42,139 nucleotides of DNA from positions 1 through 42,139 of the forward strand of contig PEAO01000012.1 of assembly GCA_002753615.1 (NCBI GenBank). The letters run 5' to 3'. Below are positions 1-11,227 of the stretch, in pieces; position 1 is the first letter of the stretch; the number at the start of each line of letters is the position of its first letter. The stretch is from Magnetococcales bacterium DCbin2 (lineage in GTDB: Bacteria; Pseudomonadota; Magnetococcia; Magnetococcales; UBA8363). Under the pieces are notes generated by a model, which was not told where the DNA came from, ran no database searches, and was given only the letters and a program-made list of their open reading frames with translations. The position numbers and the translations under genes are program-made.

Positions 1-85
1 GCAAAAACAAAAGGCGCGAAAAAAAATGCTTCGGGAGAAAGGGCGCGTAAAAAGCAAAAACAAGACCAAAACCAAAACCAAAACC

Positions 86-113
86 CTGGGGGCAATCCCC
101 CAGACCCCTTTTT
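86..113. terminator. Probable bidirectional intrinsic terminator
   Basis: A perfect 7-bp stem (CTGGGGG / CCCCCAG) with a CAAT loop is followed on the plus strand by ACCCC and a T-rich run. Read on the minus strand, the same stem is followed by repeated GGTTTT blocks. It could therefore end a plus-strand gene left of the window and also the minus-strand cassette that finishes at 217. Seen directly; the function is inferred. Confidence 0.6.
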
Positions 114-216
114 TCTTTTAATAATTTTCTAGGGTGTGTCACAAATCATCGAATATCAACACGGCCTAATGTCAAGGGATTTCAAATGCAATTGCCCTGG
201 GAGAATGCTCGTTTCG

Positions 217-1165
217 TCATAACTTGTCCGCGAATATTTCGTCCAGCGTTGGGGTATCCAATACACGGTCGGCCCATTCTTCCAAGGAAGACGGCTCGGC
301 CTTGGCAATTTTTTCACTGGCCCACTCAGGCACAATGCCAAAACGACGTTGCAACAGGCGCGTTAAGATTTTGGCCTCACCGATCTGTTCACCCTTCCGT
401 ATCCCAATCCGTTCTACACTCGTGACATAAGGCATCTTTTGGCTCTCCTCAAAGCGAGACAGATCTTCCCAAAACAGGGCATCAAGTTTTTCCGGCAGAC
501 TGAGTATCCCATCGATGAATCGGTATAAGTCTATGATTTTCTGACGACTCAATCCTTGTTTGTACAGACTGCGTGTAATATTCTTCTTTTCTTGGAAACG
601 TTCATCTGGATGGTTCTTGGTCCGTTTAGCAGTTAAGTGTACGAGGGTGATGATGGCAAAGGGATTGTCGGACCTCTTCAGATCAGATAGCTGATCCATA
701 TAATCCAATAATTTGACTGCGTTGAACCGATAAATCACTTCGGACCCCCCACAGTGCCTGACGATATTCCGAAACCCGCCAGTTTGGTTCTTCATCCGCC
801 AGAATTGCCAAGCCGACTACCGGCTTGCAGTGGAGGTCATGTGCCCGATGCTGGCAGGTATACATCCTCTCCGCAAATTCTGAATCACGGTCTCCTTGTA
901 CTTCGACATGACTCAGCACCCAGAGTTCATCGCCGGTGAGCAACCATACCTTGACCAGCAAATCCACGCGACGATTTTTGGCCTTTGCTTCCTTCGTAAT
1001 CCGATCCAACTCCTTGTCGAGAAACTCAGGGGGACGCTGCCAATCGATACCGTCATGCGCTGCCGGAAGGAAAAAGGCCAGGAAATCCTTGAAGTATCTC
1101 TTCAGGATCTCCTTCCACGGCGAGTCATACTCGGTTGGTTGGCTTTGACTGTCATGATCAGTCAT
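217..1165 (-). pseudogene. Rpn-family PD-(D/E)XK nuclease with DUF4351 tail, frameshifted
   Basis: Two ORFs in different frames (683-1165 and 217-795) together make one Rpn/transposase-like nuclease of about 315 residues. The N-terminal frame carries the nuclease-like core (RRVDLLVKVW, then LSHVEVQGDRD, an E-x-Q version of the catalytic strand) and LADEEPNWR. The second frame resumes at YRFNAVKLLDYM and ends with a DUF4351-type tail (LTRLLQRRFGIVPEWASEKI). The frames cross at a run of six G on the coding strand near position 747; five G would give LWGSEVIYRFNAVKLL and restore the family pattern. The start ATG overlaps the end of the upstream DUF4276 gene by 8 nt, so it is the last gene of a three-gene cassette. 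The Rpn family is known for DNA cleavage that promotes recombination. Real frameshift, sequencing error and phase-variable tract are all possible. Confidence 0.8.
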
Positions 1166-1841
1166 GCCCCCCCCTTTTTTTCTTCCCGCCGATGAAACGC
1201 CTCAGACCATCTCTGAATTGCCGAAAACTTTGGGATTGATTGCGTTCAACGTTCATTTCAGGTGCAATTTTTCTGGCCCATACACATTTTTGCTCCATAA
1301 CCCGTGGTGATCTTTTGCCAAGGGCGATCAACGATGCACTTCCCCCTGGATAAATAGCGTCTGCCAATTTTTCCCATGTACCACATTGGCTGTCCTGAAC
1401 ATATCCATCGATCACGTCAGCGTTGGCATTGGGATAGGCGGCACACAAAGCCTTCTGATCACCGAGGAACCAAGCTTCCGTCTCTTCGACGGCAATGCGC
1501 AACAAGGTTTGGGGTCGTTTTGAACAGGTATTCAAAAGGTTGGTCAATTCCGACTTGAAAACCCTGCAATCTGGGCGATCATCCAAATCAACGAGGACGA
1601 CGACGATTTCATTTTTGCCCATATCCCTGCCGTATACTCTCAGCTTGGATGGAAGATTGTGAAGGAGCGTTGGATCGGTTTTGCTCGGTGGTTGGGTTGG
1701 ATCCTCCTGTATTTTGCCGATACCCCGATGTTTGTGAATTTTCCAGGTATGCGGTTTCTGAAAAGGGCCAAGTATTTTCTCCATGAGAATCGATAGTACC
1801 GTCAGATCCGCCTGCCCTTCGACGAGGATTTCAAAATGCAT
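1158..1841 (-). CDS. DUF4276 family protein (TOPRIM-like), partner of AAA ATPase
   Basis: About 227 residues. It opens with MHFEILVEGQAD, the typical DUF4276 start with an acidic residue at 8, has the acidic patch LVDLDDR near residue 85, and the family signature VEETEAWFLGD near residue 117. A Glu plus an Asp-x-Asp cluster is what a TOPRIM-type metal site looks like, so nucleic-acid cleavage is a reasonable guess, not a demonstration. I chose the ATG at 1841 over the ORF-track start because GAGGT lies 5 nt upstream and the AAA gene stops 2 nt before it. The tail is basic (GGKKKRGG). Coupling to an OLD-like ATPase upstream resembles two-gene defence pairs such as OLD/TOPRIM splits. Confidence 0.75.
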   Translation of the reverse strand: MHFEILVEGQADLTVLSILMEKILGPFQKPHTWKIHKHRGIGKIQEDPTQPPSKTDPTLLHNLPSKLRVYGRDMGKNEIVVVLVDLDDRPDCRVFKSELTNLLNTCSKRPQTLLRIAVEETEAWFLGDQKALCAAYPNANADVIDGYVQDSQCGTWEKLADAIYPGGSASLIALGKRSPRVMEQKCVWARKIAPEMNVERNQSQSFRQFRDGLRRFIGGKKKRGGHD

Positions 1842-1843
1842 GA

Positions 1844-3121
1844 TTACCTCGTATTCAGATAATCGCTGTACCACAAAGCACCCAAAGGCTGACCCTCTGT
1901 AACCATGCTTTGCACGTAGTCAAATTGATTGGCACGTGTAATCTTTGAAAAGCCGTCATCGCCCTTTTCCAATACCCACACTTCATCGGGATTTAATGCA
2001 TCCACAAAATAGGGTTGATGCGTGGTGATAAAAAGCTGTGACCCTCCTTTGCGGTCCGCATGTTCCCGAAACTCTTGGACCAATACTTCCAAAAGTTTAT
2101 GGTATAGGCCGTTTTCCGGTTCTTCTATGCACAGAAAGGGTGGTGGATCGGGATCTTCCAAAAGCAGCAGATAGGCAAACACCTTCAGTGTACCATCGGA
2201 CATTTGCAGATGGGTCAGTGGTTTTGAGAATCCTTTGTCTTCAAAAAGCAGATAAAGATTTCCCGACACCTCTTCCTTGTAAGGGGTTATCTTCTCGATG
2301 CCAGGAATTTTTGAGGATATGTTTTCCAGGATTCTTTTAAACCGACTCTTGTGATCCCGATACATGAACTGCACAACGTTGCCCAGATTATCACCGTGCC
2401 GATTGAGACGTTTTTGCGGTCCTGCCAGCGGGATCGTCCGGGCGGCATCCGGGGAGAAATAGCTCAGATACCATCCAGAAAGAAATTGTATGAACCTTGA
2501 AATGCGTGGATGTTCCTTGAGTTTGCCAAGGGTGATAATCCCCAAATGGCGTGTATCGGTCAACTCTATTGGTATGCTGTTTGGGTCTTCCTGTTTGGAC
2601 CGGACATCAATACCCTGTGTTTGGGATAAAATTTCTTCAAGATCATCATTCGCCCAGCTTTCTTCACCGGTCCATACCAGCCCTTTTCCCTGGGTCAAAT
2701 AGAGAAACGAAAAAGGCCTTCCATGTTTTTGCCCTTTTCGCCTCTGTCGCAGCCGTTCTGTGAGGATATGGGGACGCCCCTCCTTGTCTTGATTGATGGC
2801 AAACTCATAAGTGATCGGACGCGCATTGCCGTCTTCTTTGTAATAAACTTCAAATTCGATAGGACCTACCTGGCCCAGGGAGCGGATTTTATCAAAACCA
2901 CCGCGCCCATTCGCATCACACGCCTCTTCGACCCCAAGTTTTAAACAATCCGCCAAAAAGCCAAAGGCGTCAAACAGGGTGCTTTTTCCGACCCCGTTTT
3001 TTCCAATAACAACCGTCATAGCCGTCAGAGGGGCTTCCCGCTGCAAATTCCACAACCTGCCCAGGGTGATATCATGCAAAGCACGATAATTCTTGACCCT
3101 GAAACCTTCAATTCTGGCCAT
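1844..3121 (-). CDS. AAA family ATPase (AAA_21/OLD-like, SMC-type)
   Basis: 425 residues. The N-terminus reads RIEGFRVKNYRAL, typical of RecF/OLD-like ATPases, followed by Walker A (IGKNGVGKST, about residues 39-48), an inserted helical region, Walker B (FLCIEEPENG, about 327-336) and a switch histidine in ITTHQPYF (about 365). This is a split ABC/SMC-type fold of the kind that dimerises on ATP. The ATG at 3121 is preferred over the GTG at 3124 because GAGGA sits 6 nt before it. It is translationally coupled to the DUF4276 gene, with its TAA 2 nt from the next ATG. Related ATPase plus TOPRIM pairs act in phage defence; that role is inferred from architecture and context. The physiological trigger is unknown. 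Confidence 0.8.
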   Translation of the reverse strand: MARIEGFRVKNYRALHDITLGRLWNLQREAPLTAMTVVIGKNGVGKSTLFDAFGFLADCLKLGVEEACDANGRGGFDKIRSLGQVGPIEFEVYYKEDGNARPITYEFAINQDKEGRPHILTERLRQRRKGQKHGRPFSFLYLTQGKGLVWTGEESWANDDLEEILSQTQGIDVRSKQEDPNSIPIELTDTRHLGIITLGKLKEHPRISRFIQFLSGWYLSYFSPDAARTIPLAGPQKRLNRHGDNLGNVVQFMYRDHKSRFKRILENISSKIPGIEKITPYKEEVSGNLYLLFEDKGFSKPLTHLQMSDGTLKVFAYLLLLEDPDPPPFLCIEEPENGLYHKLLEVLVQEFREHADRKGGSQLFITTHQPYFVDALNPDEVWVLEKGDDGFSKITRANQFDYVQSMVTEGQPLGALWYSDYLNTR

Positions 3122-3170
3122 CACGCATCCTCAGACCTACCCCGTGACCTTAGAATGAACTTCAGACGGA

Positions 3171-3746
3171 TTAATCCATGACCTTCTTGAACGTGAAGGC
3201 ACCACGGATAGTGCCGGCTTTGTAACCTTTGGCTTGGTCGTTTGGATAGAGTTCCGCGATTTTCTTGGCGACACCGGCATCAAGATCGCTCCCGTGACAG
3301 GTCAGACAAGGTTTTTCGGCGGTCATGATGGCTTTCATGTAGCGATAGACCTGTTTGCCATTTTCCGTGACGATGGCATGGTGTTCCAGTTTTTCTGGCC
3401 CCTCACCCGTCTGTATGCGCTTTTCAAAATCCTCCAGAACGACACGTTCCCAGTCATCGGGGGTGTTGGCCTGATTGCGCGGTTTCAAACTGGTGCGCCC
3501 GATGGTCCATCCACTTTGTTTCGCCATGTCCGCAGCGACCTGCGGTGCCATCAGATGGCAGGCTTCGATCGCCTGGATCGGCCCCCCGGATTTCATCGCC
3601 GTAACCAAGTGTCCCTTCAGTTGTTCCATGAAGGTTTTGGTCAATTTCTGACTTTCGGTAACTAACGCACTAGCCTCCTCTCCGGCCTGGACCGATCCTG
3701 CGGACAAAAGCATGATGGCGAACAGGGATGCAATTTTCTTCTTCAT
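3171..3746 (-). CDS. Periplasmic DUF3365 haem-binding protein
   Basis: 191 residues. It has a clear Sec signal peptide (KKKIASLFAIMLLSAGSVQAG, mature from about residue 22) and then a DUF3365 (Tll0287-like) domain. Family landmarks are EACHLMAPQ, IGRTSLKPRNQAN and a single c-type haem motif CLTCH near residue 151. Such domains bind haem in the periplasm and are thought to sense redox state or gas ligands; this one is a free-standing soluble protein. The ATG at 3746 is chosen because GAGAGG lies 7 nt upstream; the track begins at an upstream TTG. It stands alone between the ATPase cassette and the divergent aceE. No partner sensor gene is adjacent, so its job is unclear. Confidence 0.8.
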   Translation of the reverse strand: MKKKIASLFAIMLLSAGSVQAGEEASALVTESQKLTKTFMEQLKGHLVTAMKSGGPIQAIEACHLMAPQVAADMAKQSGWTIGRTSLKPRNQANTPDDWERVVLEDFEKRIQTGEGPEKLEHHAIVTENGKQVYRYMKAIMTAEKPCLTCHGSDLDAGVAKKIAELYPNDQAKGYKAGTIRGAFTFKKVMD

Positions 3747-3815
3747 GGCATTTCCTCTCAATTGTTTGAGTGTGGCTTTTGTTCTTTCAAGATGAGGCTA
3801 ACATGTTCTCAAAGG

Positions 3816-3864
3816 TTATCACAGTTCTTACGTGTGGTAGAATGGATGGGAGGCGTGGTATACT
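3816..3864 (+). promoter_or_regulatory. Candidate promoter(s) of the aceE operon
   Basis: Two extended -10 like elements lie in the 180-nt aceE leader: TGGTAGAAT (hexamer 3838-3843, with TTATCA 16 nt upstream as a poor -35) and TGGTATACT (hexamer 3859-3864). Either could drive aceE. This rests on motif resemblance only; start sites are unmapped. Confidence 0.35.
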
Positions 3865-3927
3865 TCCAGTGCTGGGATTTCAAGAAGGCATCTTTATGGT
3901 TTTCCGACAGACAAAAGGGGTGTGCGG

Positions 3928-6603
<2,676 letters not shown>

Positions 6604-6644
6604 ACCCTGGTGACCATCCACTGGCAAGGCGAGGAGAAGCGTTG

Positions 6645-7964
6645 ATGAGTACGGAATTTAAATTGCCCAATCTGGGGGAAAACATTGCGGGGGGAGATTG
6701 TGTCCATGTTTTGGTGACCCCGGGAATGTTTGTCAAACAGGGGGCGGTTCTTTTGGAGGTGGAAACCGAAAAAGCGGTGGTCGAAGTTCCGGCGGATGGC
6801 GACATGACCATTGAAACAGTACAGGTCAAGCCGGGGGATCATATCACTGTGGGCCAGACGTTGTTTGTTGTGGCAGAAGGAGCCGGGGGAACGGTTTCGG
6901 TACCGGCTCAACCCGTTGCTGTGCCACCTCCCCAGGCCCAGGTTGCCGTTTCGGTGGCGGTCCCCCCCTGCGAGGCCGTTGCTGCGCCACCTCCTGAGAA
7001 ACCCGTCGCGTCACCCCCGCCCTTACCAGTTCGTTCTACCGTTCCGGTCCCTGCGGCACCGTCGGTGCGGCGGGAGGCGCGGGAATTGGGGGTGGATATT
7101 CGTGAGGTTGTGGGATCGGGGGTTGGGGGACGCATCAGTATTGGAGATGTCCGGGCTTTTGTTAAGGAGCGCAGCCGTGCGGGTGTCGGGCCAGCGGCGT
7201 CTGGGGTTGGGGACGTACGGGTTCCCATGCACACCCAATTGCCCGATTTTGGCCAATGGGGTCAGGTCAAACGGGAAAAGATGAAAAATGTCCGTCGTGC
7301 CACGGCGGTCCACATGGCGGCGACTTGGAACACGGTGCCTCAGGTGACTTGTTATGACAAGGCGGATGTCACCCGATTGGAAACGGTCCGTAACCGTTTT
7401 GCTCCTAGGGTGTTGAAGGGGGGAGGTGGCAAGCTTTCCATGACGGCGATCATGTTGAAAATCGTTGCCACGGCACTTAAGGTGTTTCCCCAGTTTAACG
7501 TGTCGCTGGACATAGCGCGTGATGAAATCATCTTGAAACACTATGTGCATGTTGGGGTGGCGGTCGATACCCCGCGTGGGTTGATTGTCCCGGTGATTCG
7601 GGATGTGGATCAAAAAAATATGACCCAGTTGTCGGCGGCGTTGGCCTCTTTATCGGAGACGGCACGGGGGGGGAAAACGCCGTTGGAAGAGATGCGTGGT
7701 GGATGTTTTACCATTTCCAACCTGGGGGGGATTGGCGGGATTGGGTTTTCGCCTATTGTTAATTATCCAGAGGTGGCGATTTTGGGGATGTCGCGGAGTG
7801 TGGTGGAGGCGGTTCATGTGGAGGGGACGTTTCAACCCCGGCTAATGCTGCCGCTATCCCTTTCGTTTGACCATCGCGTCATCGACGGAGCGGATGGTGC
7901 CCGGTTTCTCCGATGGCTTTGCGAAGCTTTGGAAGAACCCATGCTTTTGTCGTTGGAAGGGTAG
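6645..7964 (+). CDS. aceF: Pyruvate dehydrogenase E2, dihydrolipoamide acetyltransferase
   Basis: 439 residues with one lipoyl domain; E. coli has three and is about 630 residues. The lipoyl lysine is K43 in ETEKAVVEV. A Pro/Ala/Val-rich linker covers about residues 85-135. A peripheral-subunit-binding domain follows (VRREARELGVDIREVVGSG, about 140-172), then the catalytic acetyltransferase domain, which ends with the active-site motif SFDHRVIDGADG near 406. It transfers the acetyl group to CoA and forms the core of the complex, docking E1 and E3. The start is ATG 6645 with GAGGAG 8 nt upstream; the track includes an extra TTG codon. Confidence 0.96.
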   Translation: MSTEFKLPNLGENIAGGDCVHVLVTPGMFVKQGAVLLEVETEKAVVEVPADGDMTIETVQVKPGDHITVGQTLFVVAEGAGGTVSVPAQPVAVPPPQAQVAVSVAVPPCEAVAAPPPEKPVASPPPLPVRSTVPVPAAPSVRREARELGVDIREVVGSGVGGRISIGDVRAFVKERSRAGVGPAASGVGDVRVPMHTQLPDFGQWGQVKREKMKNVRRATAVHMAATWNTVPQVTCYDKADVTRLETVRNRFAPRVLKGGGGKLSMTAIMLKIVATALKVFPQFNVSLDIARDEIILKHYVHVGVAVDTPRGLIVPVIRDVDQKNMTQLSAALASLSETARGGKTPLEEMRGGCFTISNLGGIGGIGFSPIVNYPEVAILGMSRSVVEAVHVEGTFQPRLMLPLSLSFDHRVIDGADGARFLRWLCEALEEPMLLSLEG

Positions 7965-7994
7965 AGTCATCATCGATGAAGCCGTTTTGCGGAT

Positions 7995-8981
7995 TTGTTT
8001 ACAAACAGATCGGTGTGGGAAGCAATCAACTTGGAAAAAGACGGAAAGACCTATTGGCATCGCCTTGTCGGCGAAACACTGAAAGTGTTGCTGGATCCCG
8101 TTGGCATTGAGGTGCGGATGGAAGTTCCTGTTGTTCCTGCCCCGCCCGTAGCGGATCTCATCTTGATTCAGCGGAAAAAAGTTGGAGAAAAGGGCTGGAC
8201 CCAAGAACAACGTTTGCGATTGGCGGATGGACTACACGATCTTGATGTCGATCAGATTTTGATAGAGTTAAAAATTACCGAAAGTTTGAACGAAGATGCC
8301 CTCATGCAGCTTTTAATATACGACCATCTGTATTTGAAAACTGCAAAGTTGAAACGTCATCAACTACGGAGTGTCATCATCAGCTCCATAACGTCCCGGA
8401 AAGAATTTCTGATGAGACATTCTTTCAAGCCTGTTGGGCCGGTTGGTGTCTATGAGTGCATTCCCACTTGTGGCGGCGTCGTTCGGTTGATTTTTCTGAA
8501 CGAATTGGTGAACGAAGTCCGAAACGCCCCTTTAAAATGTTTCGCCAGCCGCCAAGATGAACAAAAGAAAGCGTTTGAGACGATCAAACACACTGGGTTG
8601 TTCAAACTCTCCGAGGCATTTGGTCGGATTATTATCGGTTTATGGAGGTTGAAGATGAAAGGTGCATTGAATAGTCCAGAGATGGAAGGTATCACACCGG
8701 AGTATGTTACACAGCTTGGGAGAGAATGGTTCGAGTTTATGCTGGATGCAACACCCGATGACAAACTTTTTTCCTTGCCGAAGTTTGAGCATCGCTTGGT
8801 GCAAGAGCATCGGAATGTCGAGGCCAGGATGTTGACACGCCAATTACAACGCCGTTTTGGTGCTGTGCCTGCGTGGGCCAATAAAAAAATCGCCGAGGCT
8901 GAACCACTTGCTTTGGAAGAGTGGAGTCTTCGCTTTGTGGATGCCCAGTCCCTGGACGATGTTTTCTCGGATAAGGTATGA
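7995..8981 (+). CDS. Predicted PD-(D/E)XK-like nuclease with DUF4351-type tail
   Basis: Up to 328 residues. The N-terminal part has a nuclease-like pattern: VADLILIQ, then DVDQILIELKIT, a hydrophobic strand ending in E-x-K around residue 95. The C-terminus (LTRQLQRRFGAVPAWANKKIAEAEP) is a DUF4351-type tail very like that of the frameshifted gene at 217. The middle is not recognised. It lies between aceF and lpd on the same strand, 30 nt after aceF, so it splits a metabolic operon; an acquired gene is the natural reading. The start is uncertain: TTG 7995 and GTG 8013 are in frame and neither has a good ribosome binding site. Catalytic activity is not shown. Confidence 0.7.
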   Translation: MFTNRSVWEAINLEKDGKTYWHRLVGETLKVLLDPVGIEVRMEVPVVPAPPVADLILIQRKKVGEKGWTQEQRLRLADGLHDLDVDQILIELKITESLNEDALMQLLIYDHLYLKTAKLKRHQLRSVIISSITSRKEFLMRHSFKPVGPVGVYECIPTCGGVVRLIFLNELVNEVRNAPLKCFASRQDEQKKAFETIKHTGLFKLSEAFGRIIIGLWRLKMKGALNSPEMEGITPEYVTQLGREWFEFMLDATPDDKLFSLPKFEHRLVQEHRNVEARMLTRQLQRRFGAVPAWANKKIAEAEPLALEEWSLRFVDAQSLDDVFSDKV

Positions 8982-9057
8982 CTTGTTTTTATCATGCATC
9001 TTTAATTAGCACCCAATTTTTTAGCCTTCAGGAGCGCGTGGCGGAGGAGTTTTTATC

Positions 9058-10470
9058 ATGAACGAAGCCAAACATGTTGTGGTTATCGGTGGCGGTCCAG
9101 GGGGCTATGCGGCTGCTTTTTTGGCGGCGGATCATGGATTCCGCACCACCCTTGTGGATAAACAAGCCCATCCGGGTGGGGTGTGTTTGCATTGGGGTTG
9201 TATCCCCAGCAAGGCGTTGTTACATGCAGCCAAGGTGATCACTGAAGCCAAAGGGGCTGCGGCTATCGGCATTCGGTTTGCGGAACCTGAGATTGACCTT
9301 GCGGTGATTCGCGCCTGGAAGGATAAGGTCGTGGGTTCGTTGACATCGGGTTTGGGGTCGCAATGTCAAAAACGCGGGGTGACGTTTATTCAGGGTGAGG
9401 GGCAATTCCTCGCTTCTGATCGCATCGCCATTCAGAAGGTGGATGGTGAACGGGTTGAGATGACTTATGATCATTGCATTTTGGCCACGGGGTCCAGGCC
9501 ACGTCCCCTGACGGAATTGGGATGGGATATGCCACGGGTCATGGATTCCACCCGTGCCTTGGCCTTGGAAGAGATCCCCGAGCGGTTGTTGGTGGTCGGT
9601 GGTGGCGTCATCGGGTTGGAGTTGGGTTCGGTCTATGCCGCCTTGGGGAGCCGGGTGACCATCATGGAGATGACGCCGGGGTTGCTACCGGGGGCGGATC
9701 GGGATTTGGTACGGGTATTGGCCAAACGGATCGATGGTTGGGCGGAGAAAGTGATGGTGGAGACCCGGATTACCCAGGTGGTCATGGAGGATACGGGGGT
9801 TCGGGTGACGTTTGCCGACAAGGGGGGGGCCAGTGTGACGGAGGTGTTTGACCGGGTATTGGTCAGTGTGGGGCGGATCCCCAATTCGGAGGGGTTGGGA
9901 TTGGAGAACACCCAGGTGGAACTGGATCGTGGTTTTGTGAAGGTTGATCGGAGTATGCGTACCGGGGATTCTCGGATATGGGCGATTGGGGATCTGGTCG
10001 GTGGTCCGATGTTGGCGCACAAAGCTTCCCATGAGGCGCGGGTGGCGGTGGAGGTGTTGTCGGGCAAGAAGGGGGAATTTGATCCCAGAGGAATTCCCGG
10101 AGTCGCCTTTACCGATCCTGAACTGGCGTGGGTGGGGTTGACAGAGACGGAAGCCCAGAAGCAGGGAATCACGGTGAAGGCGGTCCGTTTTCCATGGGCG
10201 GCGTCGGGTCGTGCGCAAACATTGAGCCATGCCGAGGGGTCTACCAAGTTGATCATCGACCCGGAGACCGAAAGAATATTGGGTGTCGGGATCGTTGGGA
10301 GTGGCGCGGGAGAATTGATTGCCGAGGGAGTATTGGCGTTGGAGATGGGGGCGACCGCTTATGACTTGGCCGCGACCATTCACCCCCACCCGACTCTATC
10401 GGAAACACTCATGGAAGCCGCCGACGTGTTTCTCGGTCACTGCACCCATTATTACGTCCCCAAGCGGTAA
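9058..10470 (+). CDS. lpd: Dihydrolipoamide dehydrogenase (E3)
   Basis: 470 residues, standard length. The FAD-binding GGGPGGYAAAF is at residues 11-21. The redox-active disulfide is C43/C48 in VCLHWGCIPSK. The NAD-binding segment is VVGGGVIGLELGSVY near 180, a second FAD motif is RIWAIGDLVGGPMLAHKA near 310, and the active-site His-Glu pair is in IHPHPTLSE near the C-terminus. It reoxidises the dihydrolipoyl group of E2, passing electrons to NAD. GGAGGAG lies 8 nt before the ATG. As the last gene of the pyruvate dehydrogenase operon, it is followed by a strong hairpin. Confidence 0.97.
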   Translation: MNEAKHVVVIGGGPGGYAAAFLAADHGFRTTLVDKQAHPGGVCLHWGCIPSKALLHAAKVITEAKGAAAIGIRFAEPEIDLAVIRAWKDKVVGSLTSGLGSQCQKRGVTFIQGEGQFLASDRIAIQKVDGERVEMTYDHCILATGSRPRPLTELGWDMPRVMDSTRALALEEIPERLLVVGGGVIGLELGSVYAALGSRVTIMEMTPGLLPGADRDLVRVLAKRIDGWAEKVMVETRITQVVMEDTGVRVTFADKGGASVTEVFDRVLVSVGRIPNSEGLGLENTQVELDRGFVKVDRSMRTGDSRIWAIGDLVGGPMLAHKASHEARVAVEVLSGKKGEFDPRGIPGVAFTDPELAWVGLTETEAQKQGITVKAVRFPWAASGRAQTLSHAEGSTKLIIDPETERILGVGIVGSGAGELIAEGVLALEMGATAYDLAATIHPHPTLSETLMEAADVFLGHCTHYYVPKR

Positions 10471-10505
10471 AATAGAAAAATCCATAGCTTGATGTTGGTG
10501 GCACG

Positions 10506-10542
10506 AATGGTCCTTGGCTCCTCTTGATTGCCAAGGACCATT
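10506..10542. terminator. 13-bp perfect hairpin after lpd
   Basis: AATGGTCCTTGGC pairs with GCCAAGGACCATT across an 11-nt loop, 35 nt after the lpd stop. There is no T-run on either side, so it may be a transcript-end stabiliser or a Rho-type stop region and not a classic intrinsic terminator. Confidence 0.55.
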
Positions 10543-10564
10543 ACGGGTTGTTTACGCCATGACA

Positions 10565-10702
10565 CTCAGGTTCAGCGAATACCTCATCGAAAGGATTGAG
10601 CATCCAGAATTTGGATACTCAACACATCCAATTAAAAAGACAAACCGGCCTCGGCCATTTTTTCACCAGCCCAGGCGTCACCCTCCCTGCATCGTTTCCT
10701 CG
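10565..10702 (-). pseudogene. Fossil of a DUF4351-type tail
   Basis: On the minus strand the translation gives a segment like DAWAGEKMAEAGLSF, a stop codon, then LSIQILDAQSF, a one-base shift, and DEVFAEPE. This matches, in order, the PAWANKKIAEAEP, FVDAQS and LDDVFSDKV blocks of the gene at 7995-8981. It has at least one in-frame stop and one frameshift and no N-terminal part, so it is a decayed remnant. The alignment was made by eye. Confidence 0.6.
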
Positions 10703-11227
10703 CATGATATGCATCGTTCGCATCCTTATGGCGTTTAACATGAAGATGTGTTGATTGGCCGGCTGGTGGATAACCGGGAAACCATCGCTCAAAGCGAGAT
10801 CAATATGCCAGGAACCAACGTCGCGTTGCCTCATTCATTTGCTTTTAACATGTCATGATATTCAAGATCTAAGGATTGGTTAACGGTGAGATATTACAGG
10901 AAATAATTTATTTGCATTAGAGGAAAAAATGCAAGATAATGGCACAATGTTTTATAACATGACAGTATTGTTTTTGTAAATATGATGAACCAGTTTTCGT
11001 AATGCCGTTATTGGAGTTGCGTTCTTCCTCAAAATTATCCTAAGCTGTACGCCGACACTCTTGCCAATGATGACATTGATAACACACGAAATGATTCCGC
11101 CATAACTGCTACCTGCTCCCTGTTGTTTACGTAGTTTTGTCGTTGTTTGCCCACATGAATGTTCAATCAGACTCGCGCCGGAAAACGCTTATCGTAACCA
11201 TCATCATAACAAGTAGGAAAAATTCTG
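10703..11227. other. AT-rich leader region of the secretion operon
   Basis: No convincing gene is visible. A minus-strand ORF (10619-10834) overlaps the DUF4351 fossil and shows no recognisable family of its own. From about 10850 the base composition becomes clearly AT-rich, as expected of a long leader with promoter elements. One promoter candidate is listed separately. Confidence 0.5.
10912..10940 (+). promoter_or_regulatory. Candidate sigma-70 promoter with overlapping palindrome
   Basis: TTGCAT, 17-nt spacer, GATAAT. The spacer completes a 7-bp inverted repeat, TTGCATT / AATGCAA, that spans the -35 element, as an operator might. It lies about 290 nt before the TolC-like gene. This rests on pattern resemblance only. 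Confidence 0.4.

Noticed and set aside
60-90. AAAACC tandem repeats as a CRISPR or telomere-like array
   Set aside because: There are only three or four short units, better explained as the T-rich side of the bidirectional terminator.
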